Assembly: GCA_039818345.1 (NCBI GenBank)
Contig: JBCBUC010000002.1
Location: 124,001-188,000, forward strand
Length of the DNA: 64,000 nucleotides
Source: Parvularcula sp039818345
GTDB taxonomy: Bacteria; Pseudomonadota; Alphaproteobacteria; Caulobacterales; Parvularculaceae
Direction of reading: 5' to 3'
A program made the position numbers and the translations under genes. The notes beneath the pieces were generated by a model. That model had not been told where the DNA came from. It worked only from the letters and a program-made list of their open reading frames with translations, and did no database searches. Every line of letters begins with the position of its first letter. Position 1 is the stretch's first letter. Shown one piece after another: positions 46,520 through 55,130 of this stretch.

Positions 46520-48562
46520 ATGACGAAGGCTAAGAATTATCAAAGGATGGGTCGCGCGAAGGCCAACATGTCGGCGTGCAAGTCAACGCGATCCATCGGC
46601 CTAGCCGCCCACGCGGCCTCTGCAGTCTCTCTGTTGGCAATATCTTCGGCGCACGCAGGAGACATCCGATACGTGTTCAACGCCGATGGTACCGTGAGCG
46701 CGTTCACTCAAGATAGCGCGTCTCTGTCCGAAGCGGAAGCGCGAGACTTTACTGTAGAACTTGGGTCCGACGGGGTCACAAGGATTGTCTACGACAGTGA
46801 TCTGACGATCAGCAATGACACGATTTTTCTCGTCGGTGGATCTGATAACGCTCTTTCAATTGTGTCGCGCGGCGATCTCACGCTCAACAACGCGAAAATC
46901 GACGTCAGCGGCAACAGCAGCGCCTTCAACATCGGTGGCGGTGCAGGCGGTACCGGCTCGGTGGGAGGAACTGGCGGCAATGGCGGTGCCGGCGGCGATG
47001 GCGGTGAGACGCAGCGGCAATTGGTGTTCAATAACAAAGGCGATGACGGCAAACGGGGCGGCGGCGGGGGCACTGGCCTTGCGGGTCTTGCCTCAAACTC
47101 CAAAGGATTGAACCAGGATGAGAACACCGAGCTTAGGCAAGGGGGATCGTTTGGCGCTGAGTCTTCGGTTCTGGTCGGAAGCGGTGGCCCAACATCTCTC
47201 GACCCTCCCGTAAGGAGCTCCAACACCTGTCTTGACAATTTCACGTTGCTTACCTGTCAGGCTTTCCGAGGCCTTCCAGGCTTCGACGGCGCCGTCGGGC
47301 TTGATCCAAGCACCACAAGGCCACCCGGTTACGATGGTCAGGCACAGCGCGGTCTCGACGGTAACGCCGGCACCAACGACGCGGAGGGCCTCACCCCCAC
47401 GGGAGGCAATGGCGGCCAAGGCGGCGGCGGTGGTGGCGGCGGTGCTGGTGGTAGCGGCGGCGGTGGCGGCAGGTCCGGCGAAGCTCGCATCACGGTTCTT
47501 GGCGATGGCGCGGCCGACGGCGGAAAGGGCGGCGACGGAGGTGACGGCGGCCGGGGCGGCAATGGCGGCAGCGGTGGTCAGGGCGGTGAAGGTGGCGGTA
47601 TCATTGTTCTTGAGGCTGAAGGTCGGCTTACGATCAATAACACAAATCTCGCCGCGCGGGGCGGTGCCGGCGAAGACGGAAACGAAGGGAGCGATGGAAG
47701 TGATGGCAAGGAAGGCCAAGACGGGGCGAATGGCCAACTTCTCACAGGGTTTCTAGGCACCTCCGCCCGGGGCAAGGACGGGTTTGATGGAGGCGATGGG
47801 GGCGACGGATCAAAAGGAGCCAACGGCGGGGACGGAGGCGACGGCGCTGGCGGGACCATTAAGCTCGTGGGCGAGCAAGTCATCGTCAACGGCACCACCC
47901 TCGATGCCTCGGGCGGCGGCGACGACGGCGGCCTTGGTCGGTTCGTTCTGCAAACGAACGCGATCGGCGGCGATGGCGGCGCGATCACTGCGCGGCAAGA
48001 AACCTTTTCTGGTGAACGCAGCGCGAACCTCGCGCTGGAGAGTGGCGAAGAAACACCTGATGTGCCGCAAACCCAGAGTGGACCTGCCTCGTTCGGCACT
48101 CTGATGGGTCTCGGCTTCGACGATGCTTTGTTGCAAAATGTCTTCGATGACCAGCTAAGCGATTGGAGCGATGCCGTGGCCGGCATCGCGGTGATCGATG
48201 ACACCACCCCATTCTTTGGAGTCGATTATCTGGGTATGGATCTTCTCCTGATTGCTAACACCAGCAGCACAGAGACCTTAGAAGGTATGGCGGGTGTCGA
48301 GAATGATGGTGTGCCCAACATGTACCTCGCCAACCTGTTCGGCGATGGCCTTGATCCTTTGTCCATCTTTGCGACCTTCGTGCCCGAAGGCAGCGAGCTG
48401 CTTGTTAACGTGCTGTTCGGCTCAGTCCCCGAAAGCTTCGCTCTCCAGGCGGGCGAAACGGCTTTTGTTGCAGGAGAGGTTCCCCTTCCGTCCGCCGCGC
48501 TCTTGTTCGTCGGTGGCGCAGGATTGATCCTACGCAGACGAATGTCACGACTGTCCGCATAG
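46520..48562 (+). CDS. glycine-rich secreted protein with VPLP-CTERM sorting signal
   Basis: A 680-residue exported protein with a signal peptide ending near SSAHA. After a beta-rich start it has two long stretches (about 130-190 and 285-465) dominated by GG-x and G-x-x triplets (GGNGGAGGDGG, GGDGGDGGRGG), resembling collagen- or PGRS-like surface polymers. These are separated by short segments such as LTINNTNLAARGG, which suggest a beta-solenoid. The C-terminus has VPLPSAALLF, a hydrophobic helix and RRRM, the layout of exosortase/VPLPA-CTERM sorting tails. No exosortase is in the window. It is divergent from the ECF-kinase genes and may be their target. Confidence 0.85.
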   Translation: MTKAKNYQRMGRAKANMSACKSTRSIGLAAHAASAVSLLAISSAHAGDIRYVFNADGTVSAFTQDSASLSEAEARDFTVELGSDGVTRIVYDSDLTISNDTIFLVGGSDNALSIVSRGDLTLNNAKIDVSGNSSAFNIGGGAGGTGSVGGTGGNGGAGGDGGETQRQLVFNNKGDDGKRGGGGGTGLAGLASNSKGLNQDENTELRQGGSFGAESSVLVGSGGPTSLDPPVRSSNTCLDNFTLLTCQAFRGLPGFDGAVGLDPSTTRPPGYDGQAQRGLDGNAGTNDAEGLTPTGGNGGQGGGGGGGGAGGSGGGGGRSGEARITVLGDGAADGGKGGDGGDGGRGGNGGSGGQGGEGGGIIVLEAEGRLTINNTNLAARGGAGEDGNEGSDGSDGKEGQDGANGQLLTGFLGTSARGKDGFDGGDGGDGSKGANGGDGGDGAGGTIKLVGEQVIVNGTTLDASGGGDDGGLGRFVLQTNAIGGDGGAITARQETFSGERSANLALESGEETPDVPQTQSGPASFGTLMGLGFDDALLQNVFDDQLSDWSDAVAGIAVIDDTTPFFGVDYLGMDLLLIANTSSTETLEGMAGVENDGVPNMYLANLFGDGLDPLSIFATFVPEGSELLVNVLFGSVPESFALQAGETAFVAGEVPLPSAALLFVGGAGLILRRRMSRLSA

Positions 48563-48573
48563 GTTGCGGCATT

Positions 48574-48592
48574 CTCCGTCTTCAGAACGGAG
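48574..48592. terminator. small hairpin between convergent genes
   Basis: CTCCGT-N7-ACGGAG lies between the ends of the glycine-rich gene and the C45 gene. There is no T-run, so a terminator is only suggested by position. Confidence 0.35.
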
Positions 48593-48622
48593 GGTCATTC
48601 GCTCTTCAGTTGAGCAGCGGCC

Positions 48623-49717
48623 TTATCTTGAGGTTCGCTCGAACTTCAGCTTTGCCCAAATTCCTTGATCAGCCGGCCCACGGCAAGCAAGGAACTCTAG
48701 ATCCGCTGGATTCATTGCGACGACGGCATTCGTTGTCGCTCCTGACTTGTCCTCTGCGAACCGGTTGATGCTCAAGCGGCCATCGGAGCGGTCCGAGAAC
48801 ATCGTGATCAATCCATCGAGCGTGTGCTGATCGGTTTGTTCAAGGAGCGTCTGCATCCGCTCAAACCGCTCATGCGTACTCGGAGAAGGATCGGTCTCGA
48901 ACCTTCGGTTTTCATCGAAGAGGCAATGATTGGACCGCACCAACGCGCCATCGGCTGTTGTCCTCGCATCGGCGGCTTGGGCGGTACGTTCCCATTCAAT
49001 CGCGCGCGTTTTATCGCCAATCCAATAGGAATGGCTGCCCGCCACAGGTGCTTGCTCGACCACAGAGCTTGCAGTCTCGAGCGAGGGCTGCCTGAGAGCC
49101 AAATGAAGGACGGAGAGATAGGGTATACCAACTTGTGCACCCCTGGTTTTAAGGTTGGTTGTGCCAACGGTTACACCATGCTCATTCATCCCCATGAGGG
49201 TCTGGCATCCCGCGCAGGTCACGGTCCAAGTCTCCGGACCATCCTCTGGCAACTGATGAATGGCCAGAACATATTTAACGTCAGGCCCATTCAGGTCCCA
49301 GGTTTGTCCTTGTAAGGCATGACCATTCCTGGACATGCCGGGCGGCACGAGCGCCGCGGTACAGCCTTCATCCTCCAGGACCAATGGTTCGCTGGGAAGA
49401 GTGATGATGTCGCGAATATCGGTCATGTTTGCGGCCGTATAAAGATGGACCGGGTCAACCTCAGCGCCTTCCGCTAGGCTTATGTGCTCACGGTAACCGC
49501 GCGGATCGTAGCTTTCCAACAAGGCGAGGCATTCGGCGCCCGCTGAAAAGAGCGCCGATATCTCAGTATGCCCTCGTTCCTTCAAATGGTCTTCAACGGC
49601 TAGAATCCGGTCGGCCAGGAAGTTTTGTATAAGTGTTCGGCACTGAGCACCGTATTGGTGGCCCATTTCCTCCGGTGTGCCCGTGACTGTTATCTGCGGA
49701 AGCGTCATCTCTTCCAT
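48623..49717 (-). CDS. C45 family (acyl-CoA:6-APA acyltransferase-like) Ntn hydrolase
   Basis: A protein of the acyltransferase/acyl-peptide hydrolase C45 group, which self-cleaves to expose an N-terminal cysteine. The cleavage-site motif DEGCTAAL (C119) is present, preceded by NMTDIRDI and followed by GHALQGQTWD, GMNEHGVTVGTTNL and RSNHCLF, all family-like. No signal peptide is seen. The substrate is an amide, possibly an N-acyl amino acid or beta-lactam-like compound, but it cannot be read. An AGGAG seven bases before the ATG supports the start. Confidence 0.88.
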   Translation of the reverse strand: MEEMTLPQITVTGTPEEMGHQYGAQCRTLIQNFLADRILAVEDHLKERGHTEISALFSAGAECLALLESYDPRGYREHISLAEGAEVDPVHLYTAANMTDIRDIITLPSEPLVLEDEGCTAALVPPGMSRNGHALQGQTWDLNGPDVKYVLAIHQLPEDGPETWTVTCAGCQTLMGMNEHGVTVGTTNLKTRGAQVGIPYLSVLHLALRQPSLETASSVVEQAPVAGSHSYWIGDKTRAIEWERTAQAADARTTADGALVRSNHCLFDENRRFETDPSPSTHERFERMQTLLEQTDQHTLDGLITMFSDRSDGRLSINRFAEDKSGATTNAVVAMNPADLEFLACRGPADQGIWAKLKFERTSR

Positions 49718-50156
49718 ATCGCTTCTCCTCAGCCTATTCGTGAAGGAAATTGCCCAGCGTTAGCGGATCTGGCGCCAGTGGAGCTACCTTAGCTCCACCC
49801 GCACCTTTGGTAAAACCATTGTTGATGGCCTTTCGGTGTGCCCGCAATTTCGCATCCAGCTAGGCCTCTGATCATAAGCTCATGCAGCCTGGTATGACGG
49901 CAAGCTAAGTGCTTAAACCTTGATGTCCAGCAGCGGTCTCGTGGTCAGTCTTTGAGAGGGCTGTAAATCTCCTACGGTGGAAAACGGGTCTTGAAGCCTC
50001 GCTTTTGCTGCCTGCGACCTTCTTCCGCGAGCCAGAATTCCAAGCCCTGAGACGCTCGATGGACATCGCGTTCGTGGTTTTTGTTCCAGGAGTGATGATC
50101 GTGCGCGGCAATAGAACAAATGGCGTCGGCGCTGTCTAAGGCACTACGAACCCACC
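49718..50156. other. intergenic region between C45 hydrolase and photolyase
   Basis: This 439-base divergent region holds no convincing gene; small open frames near 49905-50119 lack ribosome-binding sites and recognisable sequence. It must contain the C45 gene promoter and that of the photolyase pair. The one clear structure is the inverted repeat at 49778-49798, listed separately. Confidence 0.6.
49778..49798. promoter_or_regulatory. 9-bp inverted repeat upstream of the C45 gene
   Basis: GTGGAGCTA-CCT-TAGCTCCAC is a perfect inverted repeat 61 bases upstream of the C45 start codon. It may be a regulator operator or a short hairpin in the 5' leader. Confidence 0.5.
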
Positions 50157-51713
50157 ATGGCTTTTCACCAGAATGTTCAGCTCGTTTGGTACAAGCGTGA
50201 TCTCCGCGTTGTGGATCACGAGGTGTTGGCCAAGGCCGCCCGCCATGGCGCGGTTCTTCCGTTGTTCATTGTGGAGCCCGAGCTATGGCAACAACCGGAT
50301 ATGTCCGGGCGGCAATGGGCTTTTGTTGCTGAGTGCCTCCAGGGATTAAGACGAGATCTCGCAGCCCTTGGTCAGCCCCTTATCGTCCGTATAGGTGACG
50401 CTGTCGAAGTGCTGCACGACCTGTGCGACGCCAATGACATCTCGGCCGTCTGGTCCCATGAGGAAACGGGCAACGCTTGGACTTATGCCCGAGATCGGCG
50501 CGTGGCCGCGTGGGCTCAATCCCGCTCGATCCGACGGATCGAGTTGCGGCAATCTGGTGTCGTCCGTCGACTTCGCACGAGAAATGGCTGGGCCAAGAAC
50601 TGGGATAGCTTCATGGCCATGCCCATCGCTCAGGTTCCTCAAGCGCTTACTCCGCTCAATGGCATTGATCTCGGCTCTATTCCATCAGTCAACGAACTGG
50701 GTATCAAATCTGATCATTGCCCTCAGCGGCAGGACGGCGGCCGGTCGGCAGGGCTCGCGTGTCTTGAGAGCTTTCTTCAGAAGCGAGGCGCGCCTTACAG
50801 GCGGGCGATGTCGAGTCCAGCGGTCGGCGCACTACACTGCTCACGGATCAGCCCGCACCTGGCTTGGGGAACGCTTTCGATGCGAGAGGTGGCGCAAGCC
50901 ACCTGGGTAAAACGGCGGGAGCTGAAAGAGCAGGGGGAACAAGGCCCTTGGAAAGGTTCAATGACCTCGTTTGAAGGCAGGCTGCATTGGCGTGATCACT
51001 TCATCCAAAAGCTTGAGGATGAGCCGAGCCTCGAGTTTCGCAATCTTCATCGCGCTTATGATCATCTTCGGCCAAGAGAGCCCGATCAAGTGCGGTTGGC
51101 GGCGTGGGTGAATGGTGAGACGGGCTTGCCCTTTGTTGATGCATGTATGCGCGCGTTGAACAAAACAGGGTGGATGAATTTCCGTATGCGTGCGATGCTA
51201 ATGGCGGTTGCCAGCTATCATCTATGGCTCGATTGGCGCCAGCCTGGGGAGCATTTGGCTCGGATGTTCATCGACTACGAACCGGGTATTCATTGGTCGC
51301 AGGTCCAGATGCAGTCAGGTACGACTGGTATCAACACCGTACGGATTTATAATCCAATCAAACAAGGGCTCGACCAAGATCCAGACGGATGCTTTATCCG
51401 GACATGGGTCCCAGAGCTTGCGATGATCCCCGACCCCTTCGTGCACGAACCTTGGAATTGGGACGGGGCGGGCGAGATCCTTGATCGCGTTTATCCGCGA
51501 CCAGTTGTGGATCACTTGCAGGCAGCGAAAGACGCCCGACAAAAGGTATGGGGTGTGCGAAACAATGCCGATTTTCGCAGGCAGGCACAGGCGATCCAGC
51601 ACAAACATGGCAGTCGCAAGTCCGGTATCAAGATGCGGGGTCAGGCTTCAAAGCCATTGTCTGAAACCAACCAGCTTTCTCTTCCATTGAGTAATGGCGG
51701 TATCGACGGATGA
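50157..51713 (+). CDS. cryptochrome/photolyase family protein
   Basis: A flavoprotein of the photolyase/cryptochrome superfamily, 518 residues. The N-terminal antenna-type alpha/beta domain starts with VQLVWYKRDLRVVDHEVLAKAA. The FAD-binding helical domain has TSFEGRLHWRDHFIQKLE, GLPFVDACMRALNKTGWMNFRMRAMLMA and DYEPGIHWSQVQMQSGTTGINTVRIYNP, then RTWVPEL. The sequence is of the type with IHWSQ...TTGINTVR rather than class I CPD type, so repair activity (CPD or 6-4) or signalling cannot be decided. It overlaps the next gene in ATGA form, so the two products are made together. Confidence 0.92.
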   Translation: MAFHQNVQLVWYKRDLRVVDHEVLAKAARHGAVLPLFIVEPELWQQPDMSGRQWAFVAECLQGLRRDLAALGQPLIVRIGDAVEVLHDLCDANDISAVWSHEETGNAWTYARDRRVAAWAQSRSIRRIELRQSGVVRRLRTRNGWAKNWDSFMAMPIAQVPQALTPLNGIDLGSIPSVNELGIKSDHCPQRQDGGRSAGLACLESFLQKRGAPYRRAMSSPAVGALHCSRISPHLAWGTLSMREVAQATWVKRRELKEQGEQGPWKGSMTSFEGRLHWRDHFIQKLEDEPSLEFRNLHRAYDHLRPREPDQVRLAAWVNGETGLPFVDACMRALNKTGWMNFRMRAMLMAVASYHLWLDWRQPGEHLARMFIDYEPGIHWSQVQMQSGTTGINTVRIYNPIKQGLDQDPDGCFIRTWVPELAMIPDPFVHEPWNWDGAGEILDRVYPRPVVDHLQAAKDARQKVWGVRNNADFRRQAQAIQHKHGSRKSGIKMRGQASKPLSETNQLSLPLSNGGIDG

Positions 51714-52951
51714 CGCAGACCACATTTCTTGACCCATCGACGTCGCCACTGATGGCATGGGTTCCGACCCAAGAGGCTGCCGCGGAGCGTTTGAATCAGT
51801 TTTGCGGTCGTGCGGGTGCGTCCTATGCAAAGCGTCGCAACTACGATCTGTGCCCAGCTGACCGCAGCAGTGTTTCTGCGCTGTCGCCATGGCTGCGCCA
51901 TCGCGTTCTGCTTGAGGAAGATGTCCTCCGCACAGTCTTACAGCAGCACACGCTGTCATCGGCGGAAAAGTTTGTGCAAGAAGTGTTATGGCGCGGCTAC
52001 TTTAAGGGGTGGTTAGAACACCACCCAACCGTTTGGGTGCGCTATAAATCGCGGCTCCTTGAGTTAGCCGATCAGCTTGAGAAGGATCAGTCGCTCGAAC
52101 AGCGTTATGCTGATGCCATCGGGGGTCAGACAGGCATCGAGTGTTTCGATGCGTGGTCCACGGAATTGGTCCAACACGGATACCTCCACAACCATGCGCG
52201 CATGTGGTTTGCGAGTCTATGGATCTTTACACTGAGGCTTCCCTGGGAACTCGGTGCGGATTTCTTTTTGCGGCATTTGCTTGATGGTGACCCGGCATCC
52301 AACACCTGTTCTTGGCGCTGGGTTGGCGGCCTTCATACGAAAGGGAAGACCTATTTGGCTAGGGCTGATAACATCGAGAAGTTCACGGAGGGTCGGTTTA
52401 ACCCTGATGGCGAATTGGCTCTCAAGGCGCTGCCTCTCCAAGAGTCAAACTTACCCCCGCCGAGAGAGATCGCTCCGATCCAAGACGAGCCAGAAGAAGG
52501 GTGTGTTGGCCTCTTGATCACAGAAGAGGACTGCTCCCCTGAAAGCTTACATCTAAGTCGCTATCCGACGAGTGTTCTTGCGCTCGCGTCGCCCACAGAA
52601 CGATCCATATGGCCAACAGGCGAGCTTGCGCGGTCGTTCTCATCTGGCTCTGTCAATGATGCCGCCCAGCGCGCAGAAGCAGCGTTCTCCGTCCCCGTTG
52701 AAATGAGTGATGACAATGAATGGGCGCAGGTGATCGCCGATTGGGCTGCTGCTCATCATCTTGATGCGGTGGTCACCGCGCGGCTGCCTGTGGGTTCTGT
52801 TCGCAAACGTGTGATCAACGCCATGAAGGTATGCGGACTTCCCTTGGTCGAGATCACACGGCCCTATGATTGGTCAGTCTGGCCCCATACGAAACGGGGC
52901 TTCTTTGCCCTGAAAAAGAAAATCCCGTCCATCATCGAACACTTGGTTTAG
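51710..52951 (+). CDS. photolyase-like FAD-domain protein with C-terminal alpha/beta domain
   Basis: A 413-residue partner of the preceding photolyase. The N-terminal 230 residues resemble the photolyase/DASH-cryptochrome FAD domain (KFVQEVLWRGYFKGWL, HGYLHNHARMWFASLW, HLLDGDPASNTCSWRWVGGLHTKGKTYLARADNIEKFT). They are not preceded by an antenna domain. The C-terminal 170 residues (CVGLLITEEDC ... WAAAHHLDAVVTARLPVGSVRKRVINAMKVCGLPLVEITR ... WPHTKRGFFALKKKIP) look like an alpha/beta nucleotide-binding fold. The order is therefore reversed relative to a normal photolyase. It starts inside the end of the previous gene (ATGA). Confidence 0.8.
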   Translation: MTQTTFLDPSTSPLMAWVPTQEAAAERLNQFCGRAGASYAKRRNYDLCPADRSSVSALSPWLRHRVLLEEDVLRTVLQQHTLSSAEKFVQEVLWRGYFKGWLEHHPTVWVRYKSRLLELADQLEKDQSLEQRYADAIGGQTGIECFDAWSTELVQHGYLHNHARMWFASLWIFTLRLPWELGADFFLRHLLDGDPASNTCSWRWVGGLHTKGKTYLARADNIEKFTEGRFNPDGELALKALPLQESNLPPPREIAPIQDEPEEGCVGLLITEEDCSPESLHLSRYPTSVLALASPTERSIWPTGELARSFSSGSVNDAAQRAEAAFSVPVEMSDDNEWAQVIADWAAAHHLDAVVTARLPVGSVRKRVINAMKVCGLPLVEITRPYDWSVWPHTKRGFFALKKKIPSIIEHLV

Positions 52952-53330
52952 AGCGTGATCGTAAGACGTCGATACCAACGCAACGGTGAAGATGTAGCAA
53001 TCGTCTCACACCATCGTCGTTAGTAAAACCTTATTGGATTGGCTTACGACGTTCGTCCGTATTTTGCACGCACATCCAGAGCTTCTATGAGCGATATGCT
53101 GGGTCATGAATATTGAGCTGTCCTGGAACTGAACTTTTCCAACCGCAGGTAAGAGTGTGTGTTGTGGTAAAAAGGGTATACGGTCCATCTGCTTAACACG
53201 TCGCGGTACAAAGGCTATTTTTCCGGCAATACAAGTTACTGAAAAATCCTTTTGTGTTCCATTTTTTGCATCCTTGATCCTCTACTGGGCAACATCAATT
53301 CAAATGCGTCGTTAAGCCAAAGTCGTCGTG
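52952..53330. other. non-coding, AT-richer intergenic region
   Basis: This 379-base stretch between the photolyase pair and the cupin gene shows no open frame with a ribosome-binding site or known motif. It is visibly more AT-rich than its surroundings (especially 53150-53300). No tRNA-like fold or strong terminator was found. Confidence 0.55.
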
Positions 53331-53849
53331 CTACCCGCGCTGATCGACGGGCGGTTCTTTGATTGTTGGAACACTGTCGTCTGAGCGATACTTGTTACCG
53401 GATCGAGACCGGATCGTGATATCCGTGCCGTATCGTGCACGGTACATGAGGTCGTATCCCACATAGATTGCGGTATCCTCGGAGGGGCGTGTCCCAATCT
53501 CTAAAATGCGAGCAGGTTTTGAGGAGCGATTTTCGATCGTGTGACCTGTGGTTGCTCCGGCGACCCAGCCCGCCGCGTCGCCAGCCACCATCACCTTATC
53601 GTCTTGTCCTTCTTCGACCAAAACGACCTCGCCCTCGAGCACATAGACCAATTCATCAGCGCCGTGATGAAAGTGAAGAAGGCCAGTCGCGCTACCGGGC
53701 GCCAGCTCGACTTCGCCGACGCCCATCTGTGTGAGGCCGACAGGGTCACCGAGACGTGTCTTCCAACACCCCCTTGTTCGCTCGACCAGCTTTCCAGGGT
53801 AGGCACGGCGTTCTGTCCGCGGAGCGGTTGCGCGATCGACTTTTGGCAT
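53331..53849 (-). CDS. cupin-domain protein
   Basis: A small cupin of 172 residues. Motif 1 is HFHHGADELVYVLEGEVVL, giving a His-His-Glu metal site; motif 2 is GHTIENRSSKPARILEIGT. The protein is probably a metal-binding enzyme or ligand sensor in the cytoplasm. The ATG at 53849 is favoured by GAGGAA eight bases upstream over a GTG at 53909. It is divergent from an AraC regulator whose start is only 61 bases away, so it is probably its target. Confidence 0.87.
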   Translation of the reverse strand: MPKVDRATAPRTERRAYPGKLVERTRGCWKTRLGDPVGLTQMGVGEVELAPGSATGLLHFHHGADELVYVLEGEVVLVEEGQDDKVMVAGDAAGWVAGATTGHTIENRSSKPARILEIGTRPSEDTAIYVGYDLMYRARYGTDITIRSRSGNKYRSDDSVPTIKEPPVDQRG

Positions 53850-53910
53850 GACCAATTCCTCTTCCAACACAAAGTTGTTGGCAATCAAGGCAATGACCAA
53901 CTGATCCACA

Positions 53911-54975
53911 ATGACGAAAACTCTGCTAGCATTAGCAGATCGTCCAGAACGGGTGGGTTGGATGGCGCCTGAGGTTTGCCGAGAAAGTGTCGAAACAACG
54001 CTTGAGCAGCTGCTCTCGCATGTAAGGCTTGAATCTGCCTTCTATTTTGAGGTTGTCGCCAAGGCGCCTTGGGCCACGCTCACGCCGCATATGCGGAACA
54101 TCGGCCACGTGGTGATGCCAGAGGTGCAAAGGGTTTTGCCGTTTCACATCATGCTCGACGGAGAAGCGTGGTGTTGGCGCGCCGACGATCCCAGCGACAA
54201 GCGATGGTTCAAGACGGGTGATATTCTGATGTTGCCGCGCGGCTGCGACCACATCATCGCATCAACGAGAAGTCCAAACTCCGTCCCTGAACCCGATACA
54301 GAGATTTACCGAGAGGCTGAAACCAGTCAGCGGCCGTGTACCTATGTCGATATTGGAGGAGATGGCGAGCGCGCGAGTTTCGTTTGCGGTTACTTCGGGG
54401 TGCCGCGCCAGAGCTTTCACCCACTCTTTGATTCGCTTGCAGATCTTTTGATACTCACGCCGACCCCAGAGAAATGGGACTTGCTGCAACAGCTTGTTGG
54501 GGTGGCGACGCGCGAGCAGTCCGATCGTCGGACAGGCGGCAAACTTGTGACGTCGCGCTTAGCGGAAACGATGTTTATCGATGCGGTTCATCAGCATCTT
54601 CTCCATCTTGATCCAGCAAGCACGTCGGGTTGGCTCGTTGCACTCCGTGATAGGAATATCAGCCTAGCGTTGGAGGCACTCCATTCATCGCCGATGCACC
54701 CCTGGACCGTTGAGCTCTTAGCGAAAGAGGCCCGCCTCTCACGCAGTGCGTTTACGGAGCGTTTTCAGGAGCTAATTGGCCGCCCTCCTATCCAATATCT
54801 GCAGAGTTGGCGCATGCAGCTGGCGGCTGATCAGCTTGCTCAAACGGATAAGGCCATCAAATGCATCGCCGAGGATTGCGGTTATGCAGCGGAGACGTCG
54901 TTTCATCGTGCCTTTAAACATCAAACCGGCTATACGCCCGGCGCCTGGCGCGCGCTTCACGAGGTCGCCCGGTGA
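53911..54975 (+). CDS. AraC-family regulator with N-terminal cupin-like domain
   Basis: A one-component regulator of 354 residues. The N-terminal sensor is cupin-like (FHIMLDGEAWCWRAD, KTGDILMLPRGCDHII, typical of the cupin_6 group). The C-terminal double helix-turn-helix (about 255-350) has LAKEARLSRSAFTERFQELIGRPPIQYLQSWRMQLAADQL and IAEDCGYAAETSFHRAFKHQTGYTPGAWR. It is divergent from the cupin gene, the normal arrangement for a regulator and its target. A later start at the ATG for Met18 is possible. Confidence 0.92.
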   Translation: MTKTLLALADRPERVGWMAPEVCRESVETTLEQLLSHVRLESAFYFEVVAKAPWATLTPHMRNIGHVVMPEVQRVLPFHIMLDGEAWCWRADDPSDKRWFKTGDILMLPRGCDHIIASTRSPNSVPEPDTEIYREAETSQRPCTYVDIGGDGERASFVCGYFGVPRQSFHPLFDSLADLLILTPTPEKWDLLQQLVGVATREQSDRRTGGKLVTSRLAETMFIDAVHQHLLHLDPASTSGWLVALRDRNISLALEALHSSPMHPWTVELLAKEARLSRSAFTERFQELIGRPPIQYLQSWRMQLAADQLAQTDKAIKCIAEDCGYAAETSFHRAFKHQTGYTPGAWRALHEVAR

Positions 54976-55130
54976 TGATGTTGAAACGTCGTTGAGGGTT
55001 TCAGGGACATCCCTTCCGGCCAAGTCTGCGCGTCTCAGCACCAGCGGGAATTTGTTGTTGAGGATCTATTTGATAGCAGATATCAAAGCATCGAAAATGA
55101 ATTCGATAACACCTTTGAGCGAGCGCCCGC

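Noticed and set aside
47232..47756. Ala-rich open frame inside the glycine-rich gene, and similar antisense Pro-rich frames
   Set aside because: They are frame shadows of GGC/GGT repeats in the real gene.
48934..48943. GACCGCACCA matching the end of tRNA-Leu, as a possible attachment site
   Set aside because: Only ten bases match, inside the C45 coding sequence; this is expected by chance and gives no island boundary.
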